A DNA stretch of 64,000 nt from Polycladomyces abyssicola (GTDB taxonomy: Bacteria; Bacillota; Bacilli; Thermoactinomycetales; JIR-001), in NCBI RefSeq assembly GCF_018326425.1, contig NZ_AP024601.1:980001-1044000 (forward strand), written 5' to 3'. The first letter of the stretch is position 1; the number at the start of each line of letters is the position of its first letter. This document shows positions 16,950 through 27,781 of this stretch, one piece after another. A program made the translations under genes and the position numbers. The notes under the pieces are model-generated. The model was not told the origin of the DNA. It did no database searches and was given only the letters and a program-made list of their open reading frames with translations.

Positions 16950-17559
16950 GTGGCGGTGGCCAGATGTGGTGCTGGCCACCCGCAACAGACACAAAACGGA
17001 AGAATTTGATGCCGTGTTGCGGCGGGAGCTGGGGCTGCCGGTGGTGGATCTCACACAAGTGGCTGGCGTTCCCGACGTACTGGAAGACGGCGATACATTT
17101 GAGGCCAATGCGATCAAAAAGGCGGAAACGGCGATGCGCGCATTGAATCGCCCTGTGATTGCCGATGATTCCGGATTGGTGGTACCAGCGCTGAATGGTG
17201 CCCCCGGTGTCTATTCAGCCCGGTATGCCGGTCCCGATGCAACCGACGAGGATAACAACCGCAAGCTGTTGGCTGAACTGAGCCGCAAGCCTGATAAAAG
17301 CCGTGATGCGATGTTTGTTTGCGTGATTGCGTTGGCCGTGCCGGGTGAAGAGACGCGGGTGGTTCGCGGAGAATGTCACGGTCGCATTGTGGACCAGCCG
17401 CGAGGGGCATACGGATTTGGATATGATCCGCTGTTTTTCGTACCGGAAGAAGGGAAAACAATGGCGGAACTGCCTCCCGAACGAAAAAACGAGATCAGTC
17501 ACCGTGCACGGGCGATCGAAAAGTTACTGGAGCTGTTCCGTTCGCAGTTCGCTTTGTGA
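16930..17559 (+). CDS. rdgB: Non-canonical purine NTP pyrophosphatase (RdgB/HAM1, YsnA)
   Basis: 209 residues from a TTG start with GGAGG eight bases upstream, overlapping rph by 20 bases. It hydrolyses dITP, ITP and XTP to monophosphates to clean the nucleotide pool. [14 protein letters not shown] is the N-terminal nucleotide-binding motif, [22 protein letters not shown] is the central motif, and [20 protein letters not shown] is the C-terminal signature. The rph-ysnA overlap is conserved in Bacillales. Confidence 0.94.
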   Translation: MKTQRTEWRWPDVVLATRNRHKTEEFDAVLRRELGLPVVDLTQVAGVPDVLEDGDTFEANAIKKAETAMRALNRPVIADDSGLVVPALNGAPGVYSARYAGPDATDEDNNRKLLAELSRKPDKSRDAMFVCVIALAVPGEETRVVRGECHGRIVDQPRGAYGFGYDPLFFVPEEGKTMAELPPERKNEISHRARAIEKLLELFRSQFAL

Positions 17560-17787
17560 AGATGGAGCGGTCGGCCTTCCAAGAGTTTCTGGTGATTCCC
17601 TAAGAGGACAATGTTTACCTGGCGATCAACAGACCTAAGCCCGAACGAGCCTTGGTCGGGAAAGCGATGCGTTGGATCAGCGAATGAAATCGGAGCAAAA
17701 GCCGATAGGCGCTATTCAGGAAAGGCTATTCAGCCTGCATGTTCCCCATCTCCATCCTGATGAGCACCAGAATGGGAGGGGTCAGCG

Positions 17788-18294
17788 ATACGTGTTCTCA
17801 TTGTGAGCGATTCGCATGGAAAAGCGAATTTGCTGAAAAAGATCGTACAAAAGGTGAAGGCGGATCATGTGATTCACTGCGGCGACTTTTGCACCTCTAT
17901 CGATCAGTTGCCGGATGTGTCCATGACAGTGGTACAGGGAAACTGCGATTGGGAAGATGCCCCCAAGGAATCGGTGTGGGAAGCTGGTAGGCTTCGCTTT
18001 TATGTGACCCACGGCCACCGGTATCAGGTAAAAACATCGCTGTTGCCCATTCGTTATCGAGTGGAGGAAGTAGATGCCCACGTCGCCTGTTTCGGGCACT
18101 CTCACTTTCCCGTATGTGAGCAGGCAAACGGCCGGTTGTTCATCAATCCGGGCAGTATTGCCTATCCGAGGGGGGTTCGCGTACCATCCTATGCCGTTCT
18201 GCAGACGGACAGCACCGGAACGGTGCATGTCAAATATTATACGCCCGACGGAAAAGTCATCGCGGAGCGGGGCGGATCGTTTGTCTTGTTCTGA
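17788..18294 (+). CDS. ysnB: Metallophosphoesterase YsnB, apparent ATA start
   Basis: The MJ0936/YfcE-type phosphoesterase motifs are clear: VSDSHGK, CGDFC, VQGNCDWE, VTHGHRY and GHSHFP coordinate two metals. The frame has no ATG, GTG or TTG between the upstream stop (17761) and the GTG at 17803, which would remove the first beta strand. A strong GGGAGGGG lies six bases before an ATA at 17788, from which the product reads IRVLIVSDSHG, the normal N-terminus. I therefore place the start at ATA, a very rare initiator. If ATA is not used, GTG 17803 is the only alternative. The 17560-17787 gap holds no other gene. Confidence 0.85.
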   Translation: MRVLIVSDSHGKANLLKKIVQKVKADHVIHCGDFCTSIDQLPDVSMTVVQGNCDWEDAPKESVWEAGRLRFYVTHGHRYQVKTSLLPIRYRVEEVDAHVACFGHSHFPVCEQANGRLFINPGSIAYPRGVRVPSYAVLQTDSTGTVHVKYYTPDGKVIAERGGSFVLF

Positions 18295-18353
18295 ATGTAT
18301 GCCAACCGCGGGAGAACGGGGAGTCGAAATCGGTTCCCCATCATCTCCCCACC

Positions 18354-18381
18354 TTGACAAGTGAAAGGATCATGGTATAAT
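18354..18381 (+). promoter_or_regulatory. SigA-type promoter for tRNA-Arg
   Basis: TTGACA (18354-18359) and TATAAT (18376-18381), both consensus, with a 16-base spacer, 35 bases before the tRNA. Confidence 0.85.
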
Positions 18382-18416
18382 AATTACGCTGATTTTTCAT
18401 TTCACCGATGATCCGT

Positions 18417-18493
18417 GTCCCAGTAGCTCAGCTGGATAGAGCATCGGCCTTCTAAGCCGCTGGTCGGGGGTTCGAATCCCTCCTGGGACGCCA
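18417..18493 (+). tRNA. tRNA-Arg (anticodon TCT)
   Basis: A full cloverleaf can be drawn: acceptor GTCCCAG/CTGGGAC, D arm GCTC/GAGC, anticodon loop CTTCTAA with TCT, T loop TTCGAAT, and an encoded CCA. The closing pair of the anticodon stem is a T-C mismatch. It decodes AGA. Confidence 0.97.
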
Positions 18494-18519
18494 TCCAATT
18501 TGTTGGTTAGCGGGTAACA

Positions 18520-18584
18520 GGAGCCGGCCACTCGGCTCCCGACGAATCCCGTTTTTACGATACCAAACCCCGAGTGGGGTTTTT
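18520..18584 (+). terminator. Two hairpins ending the tRNA transcript
   Basis: GGAGCCG/CGGCTCC (18520-18526 with 18533-18539) is followed by AAACCCC/GGGGTTT (18565-18571 with 18576-18582) around GAGT, merging into five T residues. The second is a standard Rho-independent terminator. Confidence 0.8.
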
Positions 18585-18620
18585 CTGTTATGTGCGGGTT
18601 TTCGAGCCTTGTCGGCTGTG

Positions 18621-18648
18621 TTGCAAACAAAGGTCCATATGTTATAAT
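18621..18648 (+). promoter_or_regulatory. Promoter for tig
   Basis: TTGCAA (18621-18626) and TATAAT (18643-18648), 16-base spacer, 78 bases before the trigger factor start. No CtsR or CIRCE repeat is visible near it. Confidence 0.65.
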
Positions 18649-18725
18649 GAAGTGGTTGTAATTACGGTCATTCGGTGGGATGGAATCTCATCTGTGTCAA
18701 TAGATTCGTCAGGAGGGAAGAACCG

Positions 18726-20018
18726 ATGAAGGCAAGCTGGGAAAAAACGGAGAAAAACCAGGGCGTGCTCACCGTTGAAGTGGACGCCGACAAAGTAAAC
18801 GAAGCACTGGATCAAGCGTTTAAAAAAGTCGTGAAAAAAGTTTCCGTGCCCGGGTTCCGTAAAGGCAAAGTGCCGCGCCCGATCTTTGAAAAGCGTTTTG
18901 GTGTGGAAGCATTGTATCAAGATGCACTGGATATCCTCCTGCCGGAAGCGTATCAAGCGGCCGTTAAGGAAACGGGAATCGAGCCGGTGGATCGTCCGGA
19001 GATCGATATCGAGCAAATGGAAAAAGGCAAGGAACTGATCTTCAAGGCGACGGTCACCGTGAAGCCCGAAGTGAAACTGGGCGAGTACAAAGGTTTGGAA
19101 GTGCCGGCCAAAGATTTCTCCGTTAAGCCGGAAGATGTGGAAGAAGAACTGAAAAAGATGCAACAACGGCAAGGCCAGCTGGAAGTGGTCGAAGATGGTG
19201 CAGTAGAAAAAGGCGACCGCGTCATCATCGATTTCGAAGGGTTTATCGACGGCAAGCCGTTTGAAGGTGGCAAAGCGGAACAATACAACCTGGAAGTGGG
19301 TTCTGGTCAATTCATTCCGGGCTTTGAAGACCAACTGATCGGCCTGAAACCGGGAGAAGAAAAAGAAATCAACGTGACCTTCCCGGAAGACTACCATGCC
19401 GAAGAACTGGCCGGTAAAGAAGCCGTCTTCAAGGTGAAACTGCATGAAATTAAACGGTTGCGCCTGCCTGAGCTGGATGATGAGTTCGCTCAGGACGTGA
19501 GCGAATTTGATACACTGGAAGAATTGAAAGCGGACATCGAGAATAAACTCAAAGAAAAGGCCAAAAATGACGAAGAAAATTACCGTCGCAACAAATTGGT
19601 GGAACTGGCCGCGGCCAATGCTGAAATCGACCTACCTCCGGTGATGATCGAACATGAGATCGACCACATGTTGCGCCATTTTGATCAACAACTGCGTTAC
19701 CAAGGTATGAACCTGGATCTGTACAAACAGTTCACCGGTCAGGATGATGCCGCGTTGCGTGAGCAGTTCAAGGAAGATGCCGAGAAAAAAGTGCGGGCCA
19801 ACCTGGTGTTGGAAGCTATCGCCAAGGCGGAAAACGTGCAGGTAACGGATGAAGAAGTAGAGGAAGAACTGAAAAAGCTGGCAGAACAATACAATCGTGA
19901 ATTGGATGAGATCAAACGCCTCTTTGAACAACAAGGAGGATTGGATCAGATCAAGGAAGAATTAGTCATTCGAAAAACAATCGACCTACTTGTATCCAAC
20001 AGCAAAAATGCGGCATAA
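18726..20018 (+). CDS. tig: Trigger factor
   Basis: Start at ATG 18726 with AGGAGGG eight bases upstream; 430 residues. This ribosome-bound chaperone and peptidyl-prolyl isomerase meets nascent chains. The N-terminal ribosome-binding domain has the [10 protein letters not shown] signature, the FKBP-like domain lies around residues 160-245 ([20 protein letters not shown]), and the helical C-terminal domain follows. Order tig-clpP-clpX-lonB-lon differs from B. subtilis only by the inserted clpP. Confidence 0.97.
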   Translation: MKASWEKTEKNQGVLTVEVDADKVNEALDQAFKKVVKKVSVPGFRKGKVPRPIFEKRFGVEALYQDALDILLPEAYQAAVKETGIEPVDRPEIDIEQMEKGKELIFKATVTVKPEVKLGEYKGLEVPAKDFSVKPEDVEEELKKMQQRQGQLEVVEDGAVEKGDRVIIDFEGFIDGKPFEGGKAEQYNLEVGSGQFIPGFEDQLIGLKPGEEKEINVTFPEDYHAEELAGKEAVFKVKLHEIKRLRLPELDDEFAQDVSEFDTLEELKADIENKLKEKAKNDEENYRRNKLVELAAANAEIDLPPVMIEHEIDHMLRHFDQQLRYQGMNLDLYKQFTGQDDAALREQFKEDAEKKVRANLVLEAIAKAENVQVTDEEVEEELKKLAEQYNRELDEIKRLFEQQGGLDQIKEELVIRKTIDLLVSNSKNAA

Positions 20019-20037
20019 TGAAAATAGAGCAGGTAAA

Positions 20038-20070
20038 ACAAGGCACGTTTCCCACACGTGCCTTGTTTTT
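20038..20070 (+). terminator. Terminator after tig
   Basis: ACAAGGCACG (20038-20047) pairs exactly with CGTGCCTTGT (20057-20066), followed by a T tract. It separates tig from clpP. Confidence 0.85.
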
Positions 20071-20105
20071 AAAACTGCTACTGCTTTAAAAAAGGGGTGG
20101 ATTGC

Positions 20106-20702
20106 GTGACCTTGATCCCAATGGTCGTCGAGCAAACCAGTCGGGGCGAACGGGCGTATGATATTTATTCCCGCCTGTTGAAGGACCGGATCGTATTCCT
20201 CGGCAGCCCGATCGACGACCATGTCGCCAATCTGGTGGTTTCTCAATTGTTGTTTTTGGATGCGGAAGATCCTGAGAAGGATATCCACCTGTACATAAAC
20301 TCTCCCGGCGGGTCCATCACCGCAGGGATGGCGATTTACGACACGATGCAGTTCATCAAAGCGGATGTGTCGACTATCTGTATCGGCTTGGCTGCCAGTA
20401 TGGGTTCGTTCCTGCTAGCGGCCGGAGCCAAAGGAAAGCGGTATGCATTGCCCAACAGCGAGGTCATGATCCACCAACCGCTCGGCGGCGTGCGCGGCCA
20501 GGCAACGGATATCAAAATCCATGCCGATTGGATTTTGCGTACGCGGGAGAAGGTAAACAGGATCTTGGCGGAGCGTACCGGGCAACCGCTGGAGAAAATC
20601 GAGCGCGACACGGATCGCGACTTCTTCATGGGTGCTCAAGAAGCGGTCGAATACGGCCTGATCGATAAAGTGATCACCCAGCCCAACCATCGAAAGGGGT
20701 GA
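20106..20702 (+). CDS. clpP: ATP-dependent Clp protease proteolytic subunit
   Basis: Start set at GTG 20106, five bases after AAAGGGGTGG; a GTG at 20097 lies inside that site. 198 residues. The serine triad is Ser98 (GLAASMGSF), His123 (MIHQPLGG) and Asp172 (DTDRDFF), all at the usual positions. It forms the tetradecameric proteolytic barrel that works with ClpX, encoded seven bases downstream. The short propeptide [19 protein letters not shown] is normal. Pairing with clpX is common in many bacteria but not in B. subtilis, where clpP is elsewhere. Confidence 0.97.
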   Translation: MTLIPMVVEQTSRGERAYDIYSRLLKDRIVFLGSPIDDHVANLVVSQLLFLDAEDPEKDIHLYINSPGGSITAGMAIYDTMQFIKADVSTICIGLAASMGSFLLAAGAKGKRYALPNSEVMIHQPLGGVRGQATDIKIHADWILRTREKVNRILAERTGQPLEKIERDTDRDFFMGAQEAVEYGLIDKVITQPNHRKG

Positions 20703-20709
20703 GCAGGGG

Positions 20710-21972
20710 ATGTTCAAATTCAATGAAGAAAAAGGACAGCTCAAATGCTCCTTCTGCGGTAAATCGCAGGATCAGGTGCGCAAGCTGGTCGCCGGACCGG
20801 GAGTGTACATCTGCGACGAGTGCATTGAGCTGTGCAATGAAATCGTTGAGGAAGAACTCGGCGGCGAAGAGGAAATCGATCTGAAAAACCTGCCTAAACC
20901 GCAAGAGATCCGCGCCATCCTCGACCAGTACGTGATCGGTCAGGATCATGCCAAAAAGGCGCTTTCCGTTGCGGTTTACAATCACTATAAACGGATCAAT
21001 TCCTCCCACAAATCGGATGATGTGGAGCTTCAAAAAAGCAACATCATCATGTTGGGGCCCACCGGAAGCGGGAAAACACTGTTAGCGCAAACACTGGCAA
21101 GAATCCTGAACGTTCCTTTCGCGATCGCTGATGCGACCTCGCTGACGGAAGCGGGGTACGTCGGGGAAGACGTGGAAAACATCTTGCTCAAGCTGATCCA
21201 GGCGGCGGATTACGATGTAGAGAAAGCCGAGCGAGGCATCATCTATATCGATGAAATCGATAAAGTGGCTCGCAAATCGGAAAACCCGTCGATCACGCGG
21301 GATGTCTCCGGTGAAGGAGTGCAGCAGGCCCTGCTCAAAATCCTGGAGGGAACAGTGGCAAGCGTTCCACCGCAAGGCGGCCGGAAGCATCCTCATCAGG
21401 AGTTCATCCAAATCGATACCAGCAACATTTTGTTCATCTGCGGCGGTGCCTTTGACGGCCTGGAGCAGATCATCAAACGCCGGATCGGTAAAAAGGTGAT
21501 CGGATTCGGTGCCGATAAGCACTCCGTCGATATGAAACCAGGTGAATACCTCAAAATGGTTCTGCCGGAAGACCTGCTGAAATTCGGCTTAATCCCCGAA
21601 TTTGTGGGTCGGTTGCCGGTGATCACCACATTGGAACCGCTGGATGAGGAGGCGTTGGTACGGATTTTGACCGAGCCGAAAAATGCGCTGGTCAAACAGT
21701 ACCAAAAATTGCTCGAAATGGACAACGTGGAATTGCATTTCGAGCCGGACGCCCTCCGAGCCATCGCCAAAGAAGCGATCAAACGGAACACCGGCGCACG
21801 GGGGCTCAGGGCGATCATCGAGTCCATCATGCTCGATGTCATGTTTGATCTGCCGTCCCGTGACGATGTGGTCAAATGCGTCGTAACGAAAGAAACGGTA
21901 CTCAACAAAGTGGGACCGAAGTTGACGACGCGGGAAGGTCGCGTGATTGAGAAAAAAGAAGAAAGCGCATGA
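20710..21972 (+). CDS. clpX: Clp protease ATP-binding subunit ClpX
   Basis: 420 residues. The N-terminal zinc-binding domain has CSFCGK and CDECIELC, the Walker A is GPTGSGKT, the pore and Walker B region contain [11 protein letters not shown] and [13 protein letters not shown], and the sensor-2 GARGLR motif is near the C-terminus. It unfolds substrates and feeds them to ClpP. It follows clpP after seven bases and is ended by a strong terminator. Confidence 0.98.
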   Translation: MFKFNEEKGQLKCSFCGKSQDQVRKLVAGPGVYICDECIELCNEIVEEELGGEEEIDLKNLPKPQEIRAILDQYVIGQDHAKKALSVAVYNHYKRINSSHKSDDVELQKSNIIMLGPTGSGKTLLAQTLARILNVPFAIADATSLTEAGYVGEDVENILLKLIQAADYDVEKAERGIIYIDEIDKVARKSENPSITRDVSGEGVQQALLKILEGTVASVPPQGGRKHPHQEFIQIDTSNILFICGGAFDGLEQIIKRRIGKKVIGFGADKHSVDMKPGEYLKMVLPEDLLKFGLIPEFVGRLPVITTLEPLDEEALVRILTEPKNALVKQYQKLLEMDNVELHFEPDALRAIAKEAIKRNTGARGLRAIIESIMLDVMFDLPSRDDVVKCVVTKETVLNKVGPKLTTREGRVIEKKEESA

Positions 21973-22006
21973 CGTATCAATAAAAACAATATTTCACGGT
22001 TTGGTT

Positions 22007-22030
22007 ACACCTGCGGCAGCAGGTGTTTTT
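22007..22030 (+). terminator. Terminator after clpX
   Basis: ACACCTGC (22007-22014) and GCAGGTGT (22019-22026) around GGCA, running into five T residues. Confidence 0.85.
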
Positions 22031-22123
22031 ATTTATGATAGAATAAGGTGGAGTTTGCTTGAGGATTCAAGCATGAAATCAACATTTTTAACAGAAATCA
22101 ACAGGAAGTGGAGTGTATGCCGC

Positions 22124-23248
22124 ATGGAAGTAAAGACAGTACAAAAGGAGGAATATTTGTCTTTTATTGAAAATCATCCTTTGGCGAACTTCATGCAATA
22201 TCCCTCGTGGGCCGAAGTGAAGAAGGATTGGCAACACGACTTGCTCGGATGGTTTGAAGAGGACGGGAAAATGGTCGGATGCGCGTTGGTGTTGTATCGA
22301 AAAATGCCGGCACTTAATAAATTCCTTGCATACATACCGCGTGGTCCCTTGATTGATTGGAATGCGAAAAATATAAAGGACTGGTTTTTTCCGTTATTTG
22401 ATCATCTCAAAGTGCGGAACGTCTTCACCGTCAAAATGGATCCACCGGTAGTCCGCGCCAAATGGCATGCGCGAACAATCCAATCCTACATCCGAGATAT
22501 TCGCACTCATGGGCTAAAGGGCAAAACCCTGACCGATCTGGGGCCGGATTGGCAAGATCCCGCGGCCGACTATGTGCAGCAGGTATTAACGGAGATGGGT
22601 TGGAAAAAGAAAAGTCCGGAAGAGGGCTTTTCCACAGTGCAACCTCAGTTTGAATACCGCCTGAACTTGAAAGACAGGACACTGGACGAGGTTTGGAAAG
22701 GGTTTCGACGATCCTGGCGGCAAAACATCCGCAAAGCCGAAAAGGAACAAGTGGTGGTCACGGTGGGTGAGGAACAGGATCTGGATGCTTACTACGACCT
22801 GTTGAAAGCCACGGCGGAACGCAAGCAGTTCGGTGTGCGAAATTATGCCTATTTCCAACAGATGTTCCGCGCATTGAAACAGGATGATGCGGACCGGATC
22901 CGGTTGTATCTCGCCATTTGGAATGATCGGTTGTTGTCGGCTGCATTGATGCTGCATACGGCAGGTCATGTCTGGGTACTCTACGGTGCTTCCCACCACG
23001 AAAATCGAGACAAGATGCCCAACTATGCCCTGCATTGGCGGATGATCCAAGATGCTCACCGAATGGGGGCACACACGTACGATTTCCGCGGAATCAGTCC
23101 GTCACTGGATGCCGAATCTCCGTTGTTTGGATTGTTAAACTTCGAATTGGGGTTCCGCGGCGAAGCTTGCCAACTGATCGGCGAATGGGATTATCCGTTG
23201 CAACCGATGCTGTATTGGGCGTTTGACATGTACATGAGGAAACGGTGA
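22124..23248 (+). CDS. FemAB-type peptidoglycan aminoacyltransferase
   Basis: The ATG at 22124 is preferred (GGAG ten bases upstream); the frame is open from 21947 without a good site. About 374 residues. The two GNAT-like subdomains typical of FemX/FemA proteins are visible: NFMQYPSWAEVKKDW and YIPRGPLIDW early, then SWRQNIRKAEKEQVVV, LYGASHHENRDKMPNYALHW and FELGFRGEACQLIGEWDYP. Such enzymes transfer amino acids from aminoacyl-tRNA to lipid II. The residue added cannot be told from sequence. No long coiled coil is evident. Confidence 0.88.
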   Translation: MEVKTVQKEEYLSFIENHPLANFMQYPSWAEVKKDWQHDLLGWFEEDGKMVGCALVLYRKMPALNKFLAYIPRGPLIDWNAKNIKDWFFPLFDHLKVRNVFTVKMDPPVVRAKWHARTIQSYIRDIRTHGLKGKTLTDLGPDWQDPAADYVQQVLTEMGWKKKSPEEGFSTVQPQFEYRLNLKDRTLDEVWKGFRRSWRQNIRKAEKEQVVVTVGEEQDLDAYYDLLKATAERKQFGVRNYAYFQQMFRALKQDDADRIRLYLAIWNDRLLSAALMLHTAGHVWVLYGASHHENRDKMPNYALHWRMIQDAHRMGAHTYDFRGISPSLDAESPLFGLLNFELGFRGEACQLIGEWDYPLQPMLYWAFDMYMRKR

Positions 23249-23537
23249 GATGCCCGATCTAGCATCAATTCGAAAAAGGCAGGAACCCTTTCCCCGATCG
23301 TGACTTCATCAAGCGCGGGAACAAGTCAGGGGTAGGGCTCCTAAAATCATGGTTTTTATGGATTTCTTGCAAGGCGCAAGGTGAAGTGAGCCGGGAAAGG
23401 GAAGCTAGAGAAGGTGCTCTTTCTCCGATGCAGGTGTTCGGGTTATGGTTATCCCCACCGTTTTGCGGCCATACTATGAACGACCCACGGGGTGCGAGGC
23501 GCCCTTGGACGGATGAGGTTGCAACGGGGGGATCAGG
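23249..23537. other. Intergenic region before lonB
   Basis: About 290 bases with no recognised gene. Short inverted repeats occur but no clear terminator. In B. subtilis lonB is transcribed by the forespore sigma factor SigF; I could not pick out a convincing SigF promoter here. Confidence 0.4.
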
Positions 23538-25262
23538 TTGAACTGGACTGTCTTATTGATGATCTTGCAAGTGTTTTTTTCGGTTGTAATTGGGGTTTAC
23601 TTTTGGAACCTGCTTCGGAATCAGCAGACGAGTCGGTCTGCGGTGGATCGCGAATCCCGTAAAGAAGTGGAAAAGCTGAACAGGATGCGAACGGTCTCCT
23701 TAACCGAACCACTGGCAGAGAAGACAAGACCGGCGCGATTTGAGGATATCGTGGGGCAATCGGAGGGATTGCGCGCGCTTCAGGCGGCACTTTGCGGTCC
23801 CAATCCCCAACACGTGATCATTTACGGGCCGCCTGGTGTAGGGAAGACCGCAGCCGCGCGCGTGGTCATGGAGGTGGCCAAGCAGAATCCGCTGTCCCCG
23901 TTTACATCCGATTCCAAATTTGTAGAGATGGATGCGACGACTGCCCGATTTGACGAGCGCGGGATTGCCGATCCCATTATCGGTTCCGTACACGATCCCA
24001 TTTATCAAGGTGCGGGTCCGATGGGAATGGCGGGCATCCCCCAACCCAAACCGGGTGCGGTAACCAAGGCACATGGCGGCATTTTGTTTATCGATGAAAT
24101 TGGGGAATTACATCCCGTACAGATGAACAAATTGCTCAAGGTGCTAGAAGACCGCAAGGTGTTTTTGGAAAGCGCCTATTATAATTCCGAGGATCCTCAA
24201 ACGCCCGGTTACATTCACGACATTTTCCAAAACGGGTTGCCTGCAGACTTTCGATTGGTCGGGGCTACCACGCGAACGCCGGAAGAATTGCCGCCGGCGC
24301 TCCGCTCCCGTTGCATGGAAATCTTTTTTCGACCACTGTTGCCGGGCGAAGTGGGAACCATCGCCAGACAGGCGTTGGAACGCATTTCATTCGATTATGA
24401 ACCGGAAGCGATTCGGGTGATCCAAAAATATGCCACCAATGGCCGGGAAGCGGTCAATATGGTTCAGACCGCGGTTGGATTGGCGATGACGGATCAACGG
24501 GCAAAAGTATGGACTTCCGATGTGGAATGGGTAGCGCACAACAGTCAGCTCGTACCCCGTCCCGAATTGAAAGTGCCACCGTCACCGCAGATTGGACTGG
24601 TCAACGGGTTGGCGGTGTACGGCCCCAACATGGGTACGTTGTTGGAAGTCGAAGTGACAGCCATTCCCGCTGACGAAAAAGGCCAAGGAACCTTGCGCAT
24701 CACCGGCGTGGTGGACGAGGAAGAGATGGGTAACACCGCAAGGCGGTTGCGGCGCAAAAGCATGGCGCACGGTTCGGTGGAGAACGTGTTGACCGTGTTG
24801 CGCAAGACAGATGTCAACCCTTACGACTATCATCTGCACATCAACTTTCCCGGTGGGATTCCACTGGATGGGCCTTCGGCAGGGGTTACGATGGCCACGG
24901 CAATTTATTCGGCGATCAAAAAGATCCCGGTCGACAATCGCCTGGCGATGACAGGTGAACTCAGCATTCACGGCCGCGTGAAACCCGTCGGCGGTGTCGT
25001 GGCCAAGGTGGAGGCGGCGAGGCAGGCGGGGGCGTCAAGGGTGTTGATTCCGGCCGACAACATGCAGGCCCTGTTTCGGGAAATGAAGGGCGTCGAAGTC
25101 ATCCCGGTGGAGCGCCTTGATGAAGTGTTGACCCATGCATTGAAAATGTCCGAACCGAAAGAGGACCCGTCGGTTTCAGGTACTCGTCTGTTTTCCCCAT
25201 CCCCGGCTCCGCTAATGTCCTCCCCGTTGAAACCGGAGGGTGAAAGTCGGGGGAATGTGTGA
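23538..25262 (+). CDS. lonB: Membrane-anchored Lon-like protease LonB
   Basis: 574 residues from a TTG start after GGGGGATCAGG. An N-terminal membrane segment (VLLMILQVFFSVVIGVYFWN) replaces the Lon substrate domain. Then come an AAA+ domain with Walker A GPPGVGKT (about residue 97) and Walker B ILFIDEIGEL, and a Lon protease domain with catalytic Ser447 in DGPSAGV and Lys490 in VGGVVAKV. In B. subtilis LonB is made in the forespore. Adjacent to lon, as there. The serine- and proline-rich tail of about 40 residues is low complexity. Confidence 0.96.
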   Translation: MNWTVLLMILQVFFSVVIGVYFWNLLRNQQTSRSAVDRESRKEVEKLNRMRTVSLTEPLAEKTRPARFEDIVGQSEGLRALQAALCGPNPQHVIIYGPPGVGKTAAARVVMEVAKQNPLSPFTSDSKFVEMDATTARFDERGIADPIIGSVHDPIYQGAGPMGMAGIPQPKPGAVTKAHGGILFIDEIGELHPVQMNKLLKVLEDRKVFLESAYYNSEDPQTPGYIHDIFQNGLPADFRLVGATTRTPEELPPALRSRCMEIFFRPLLPGEVGTIARQALERISFDYEPEAIRVIQKYATNGREAVNMVQTAVGLAMTDQRAKVWTSDVEWVAHNSQLVPRPELKVPPSPQIGLVNGLAVYGPNMGTLLEVEVTAIPADEKGQGTLRITGVVDEEEMGNTARRLRRKSMAHGSVENVLTVLRKTDVNPYDYHLHINFPGGIPLDGPSAGVTMATAIYSAIKKIPVDNRLAMTGELSIHGRVKPVGGVVAKVEAARQAGASRVLIPADNMQALFREMKGVEVIPVERLDEVLTHALKMSEPKEDPSVSGTRLFSPSPAPLMSSPLKPEGESRGNV

Positions 25263-25280
25263 TAAGATGCGTGTAAGGAG

Positions 25281-25317
25281 GGGGCGAACATTCGGTTCAC
25301 ACGAATTCGCCCCTTTT
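25281..25317 (+). terminator. Terminator after lonB
   Basis: GGGGCGAA (25281-25288) pairs with TTCGCCCC (25306-25313), with inner TTCG/CGAA pairing, followed by TTTT. Confidence 0.8.
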
Positions 25318-25444
25318 CACATCAAGCGCTTCTCATCCCTTTCCTGTCATGGACATAAGTAGGTGAATAAGATAAAATCGAACAAAGCTCGACTACCGTT
25401 ACTCCTGCAAGTGTCATCACAGCAGTGGAGGTGCTCAAACGCCC

Positions 25445-27781
25445 GTGAAAGAGGAGCAGCGCATATTGCCGTTGTTACCGTTGCGCGGATTGATCGTCTA
25501 TCCGAGCATGGTGCTTCATTTGGATGTTGGCCGGGAACGCTCAGTCAAGGCGTTGGAACAAGCAATGGTCGACGAGAACCTGATTGTGTTGTCAACCCAA
25601 CGTGAAGTTCATATAGAGGAACCTTCCCCGGACGACATTTATCGGATGGGGACGATCGCCCGCGTTCGTCAGATGCTGAAATTACCCAACGGCACGATTC
25701 GTGTGTTGGTGGAGGGTTTGCATCGGGCGACCATCGACGAATTTCTCGATGAACAAACATATTACCGGGTTCGTGTGACCCAACTGGCGCCGCAAGTGAA
25801 AGACGATCTGCAATTGGAAGCGCTGATGCGCTCCGTATTAGACTATTTTGAGCAATACTTACGTTTATCCAAAAAGGTTTCGCCGGAGACGTATTCGGCG
25901 GTGGCGGACATTGACGATCCCGGTCGGCTCGCCGACATCATCGCGTCCCATCTGCCGTTGAAGATCGCTGACAAGCAAAAGATCTTGGAGACGATTGACG
26001 TTCATAAGCGACTGGAAACGCTTCTTGAAATGCTCAATGATGAGCGGGAAGTGCTGGAGCTGGAGCGAAAGATCAGCCAGCGTGTCAAGAAGCAGATGGA
26101 GAAAACACAAAAAGAGTATTACCTGCGTGAACAGATGAAGGCGATCCAACGGGAGCTGGGAGAAAAAGAAGGCCGTGTCGGCGAAGTGGAGGAGCTGCGG
26201 GAACAACTGTCCAAACTGGATGCGCCCGATTATGTGGTGGAAAAAGTGGAGAAAGAGATTGAACGGCTGGAAAAAATCCCGACCACCTCAGCGGAAGGGG
26301 GCGTCATCCGTACGTATGTGGAATGGTTGCTCCAGCTTCCTTGGCGTAAGGAAACAAAGGATGACCTCGACCTGAAAAAAGCGGAAAAAATTTTGGATGA
26401 GGATCATTATGGTTTGGAAAAAGCCAAAGAGCGGGTACTGGAGTATCTGGCCGTCCAAAAAATGGTGAATAAGCTCAAAGGTCCCATCCTGTGCTTGGTG
26501 GGCCCGCCAGGGGTAGGGAAAACCTCATTGGCCCGTTCCATTGCCCGCGCTCTTAACCGGAAGTTTGTACGAGTCTCCTTGGGCGGTGTACGGGATGAGG
26601 CGGAAATCCGCGGTCACCGGCGTACGTATGTCGGCGCGTTGCCCGGGCGGATCATTCAGGGGATGAAAACGGCAGGCACGATCAATCCGGTCTTTTTGCT
26701 GGATGAGATCGATAAAATGTCGGCCGATTTTCGCGGTGATCCGGCAGCAGCGTTGTTGGAAGTGTTGGACCCGGAACAAAACGCCACGTTCAGCGATCAT
26801 TACATCGAAATTCCCTATGATTTGTCCAAAGTGATGTTCATCACCACGGCCAACAATCTGTATGGGATTCCGCGTCCGTTGTTGGACCGGATGGAGGTTT
26901 TGAACATTTCCGGTTATACCGAGCTGGAAAAGGAACAGATCGCCAAAGGATACCTGATCCCCAAACAGATGAAAGAGCACGGTTTGGCCAAGGATCAGTT
27001 GCAAATTCACAAAGACGCGATTTTGAAAGTGATCCGTCACTACACCCGGGAGGCGGGTGTACGCAATCTGGAGCGCACGATCGGCACCTTGTGCCGCAAA
27101 GCGGCGAAACTGCTGGTTACCGGTGAGAAGAAAAAAGTGGTGATCACCCCGAGAAACTTGGAGCAGTTCTTGGGGCCGGTCAAGTTTCGGTATGGAAGAG
27201 CCGAAGAAACGGATCAAGTCGGAGCGGCCACCGGTCTGGCGTGGACCGAAACGGGCGGCGACACGTTGACCATTGAGGTGACGGTACTGCCCGGTAAGGG
27301 AAAACTGACGTTGACCGGCAAATTGGGCGATGTGATGAAGGAATCGGCTCAGGCCGCATTCAGCTATATCCGCTCCCGGGCTGAGGAGTTCCACATCGAT
27401 CCGGAATTTCATGAGAAAAACGATATTCACATTCACGTGCCGGAAGGGGCGATCCCCAAGGACGGACCATCAGCCGGGATCACCATGGCCACAGCACTTG
27501 TATCGGCGCTGACCGGTATCCCGATTTCCCGTCACGTGGCGATGACGGGCGAGATTACGCTGCGCGGTCGCGTGTTGCCGATCGGCGGCCTGAAGGAGAA
27601 AGCGCTCAGCGCACACCGTGCCGGCATTCGGCATGTCCTGATACCCAAAGATAACGAGAAAGATTTGGAAGATGTGCCCGAGAGCGTCCGCCGTGATTTA
27701 ACGTTTACGTTGGTGGAGCACATGGATGAAGTGTTGCCTCGGGCGTTGGTGAGGGATCCGCGTGAACGTAAAACAAGCTGA
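25445..27781 (+). CDS. lon: ATP-dependent protease Lon
   Basis: 778 residues from a GTG start with GGAGG about 12 bases upstream. The N-terminal domain ([19 protein letters not shown]) and central coiled coil are followed by AAA+ with GPPGVGKTS and [10 protein letters not shown]. The serine-lysine protease domain holds Ser676 ([10 protein letters not shown]) and Lys719 (GGLKEKALS). It degrades damaged and regulatory proteins in the cytoplasm. The 3' end overlaps engB by 20 bases, which couples their translation. Confidence 0.98.
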   Translation: MKEEQRILPLLPLRGLIVYPSMVLHLDVGRERSVKALEQAMVDENLIVLSTQREVHIEEPSPDDIYRMGTIARVRQMLKLPNGTIRVLVEGLHRATIDEFLDEQTYYRVRVTQLAPQVKDDLQLEALMRSVLDYFEQYLRLSKKVSPETYSAVADIDDPGRLADIIASHLPLKIADKQKILETIDVHKRLETLLEMLNDEREVLELERKISQRVKKQMEKTQKEYYLREQMKAIQRELGEKEGRVGEVEELREQLSKLDAPDYVVEKVEKEIERLEKIPTTSAEGGVIRTYVEWLLQLPWRKETKDDLDLKKAEKILDEDHYGLEKAKERVLEYLAVQKMVNKLKGPILCLVGPPGVGKTSLARSIARALNRKFVRVSLGGVRDEAEIRGHRRTYVGALPGRIIQGMKTAGTINPVFLLDEIDKMSADFRGDPAAALLEVLDPEQNATFSDHYIEIPYDLSKVMFITTANNLYGIPRPLLDRMEVLNISGYTELEKEQIAKGYLIPKQMKEHGLAKDQLQIHKDAILKVIRHYTREAGVRNLERTIGTLCRKAAKLLVTGEKKKVVITPRNLEQFLGPVKFRYGRAEETDQVGAATGLAWTETGGDTLTIEVTVLPGKGKLTLTGKLGDVMKESAQAAFSYIRSRAEEFHIDPEFHEKNDIHIHVPEGAIPKDGPSAGITMATALVSALTGIPISRHVAMTGEITLRGRVLPIGGLKEKALSAHRAGIRHVLIPKDNEKDLEDVPESVRRDLTFTLVEHMDEVLPRALVRDPRERKTS

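Noticed and set aside
18642-19445. Minus-strand frame of 267 codons opposite tig
   Set aside because: Composition (Phe and His rich) reflects reversed tig codons; no start signals.
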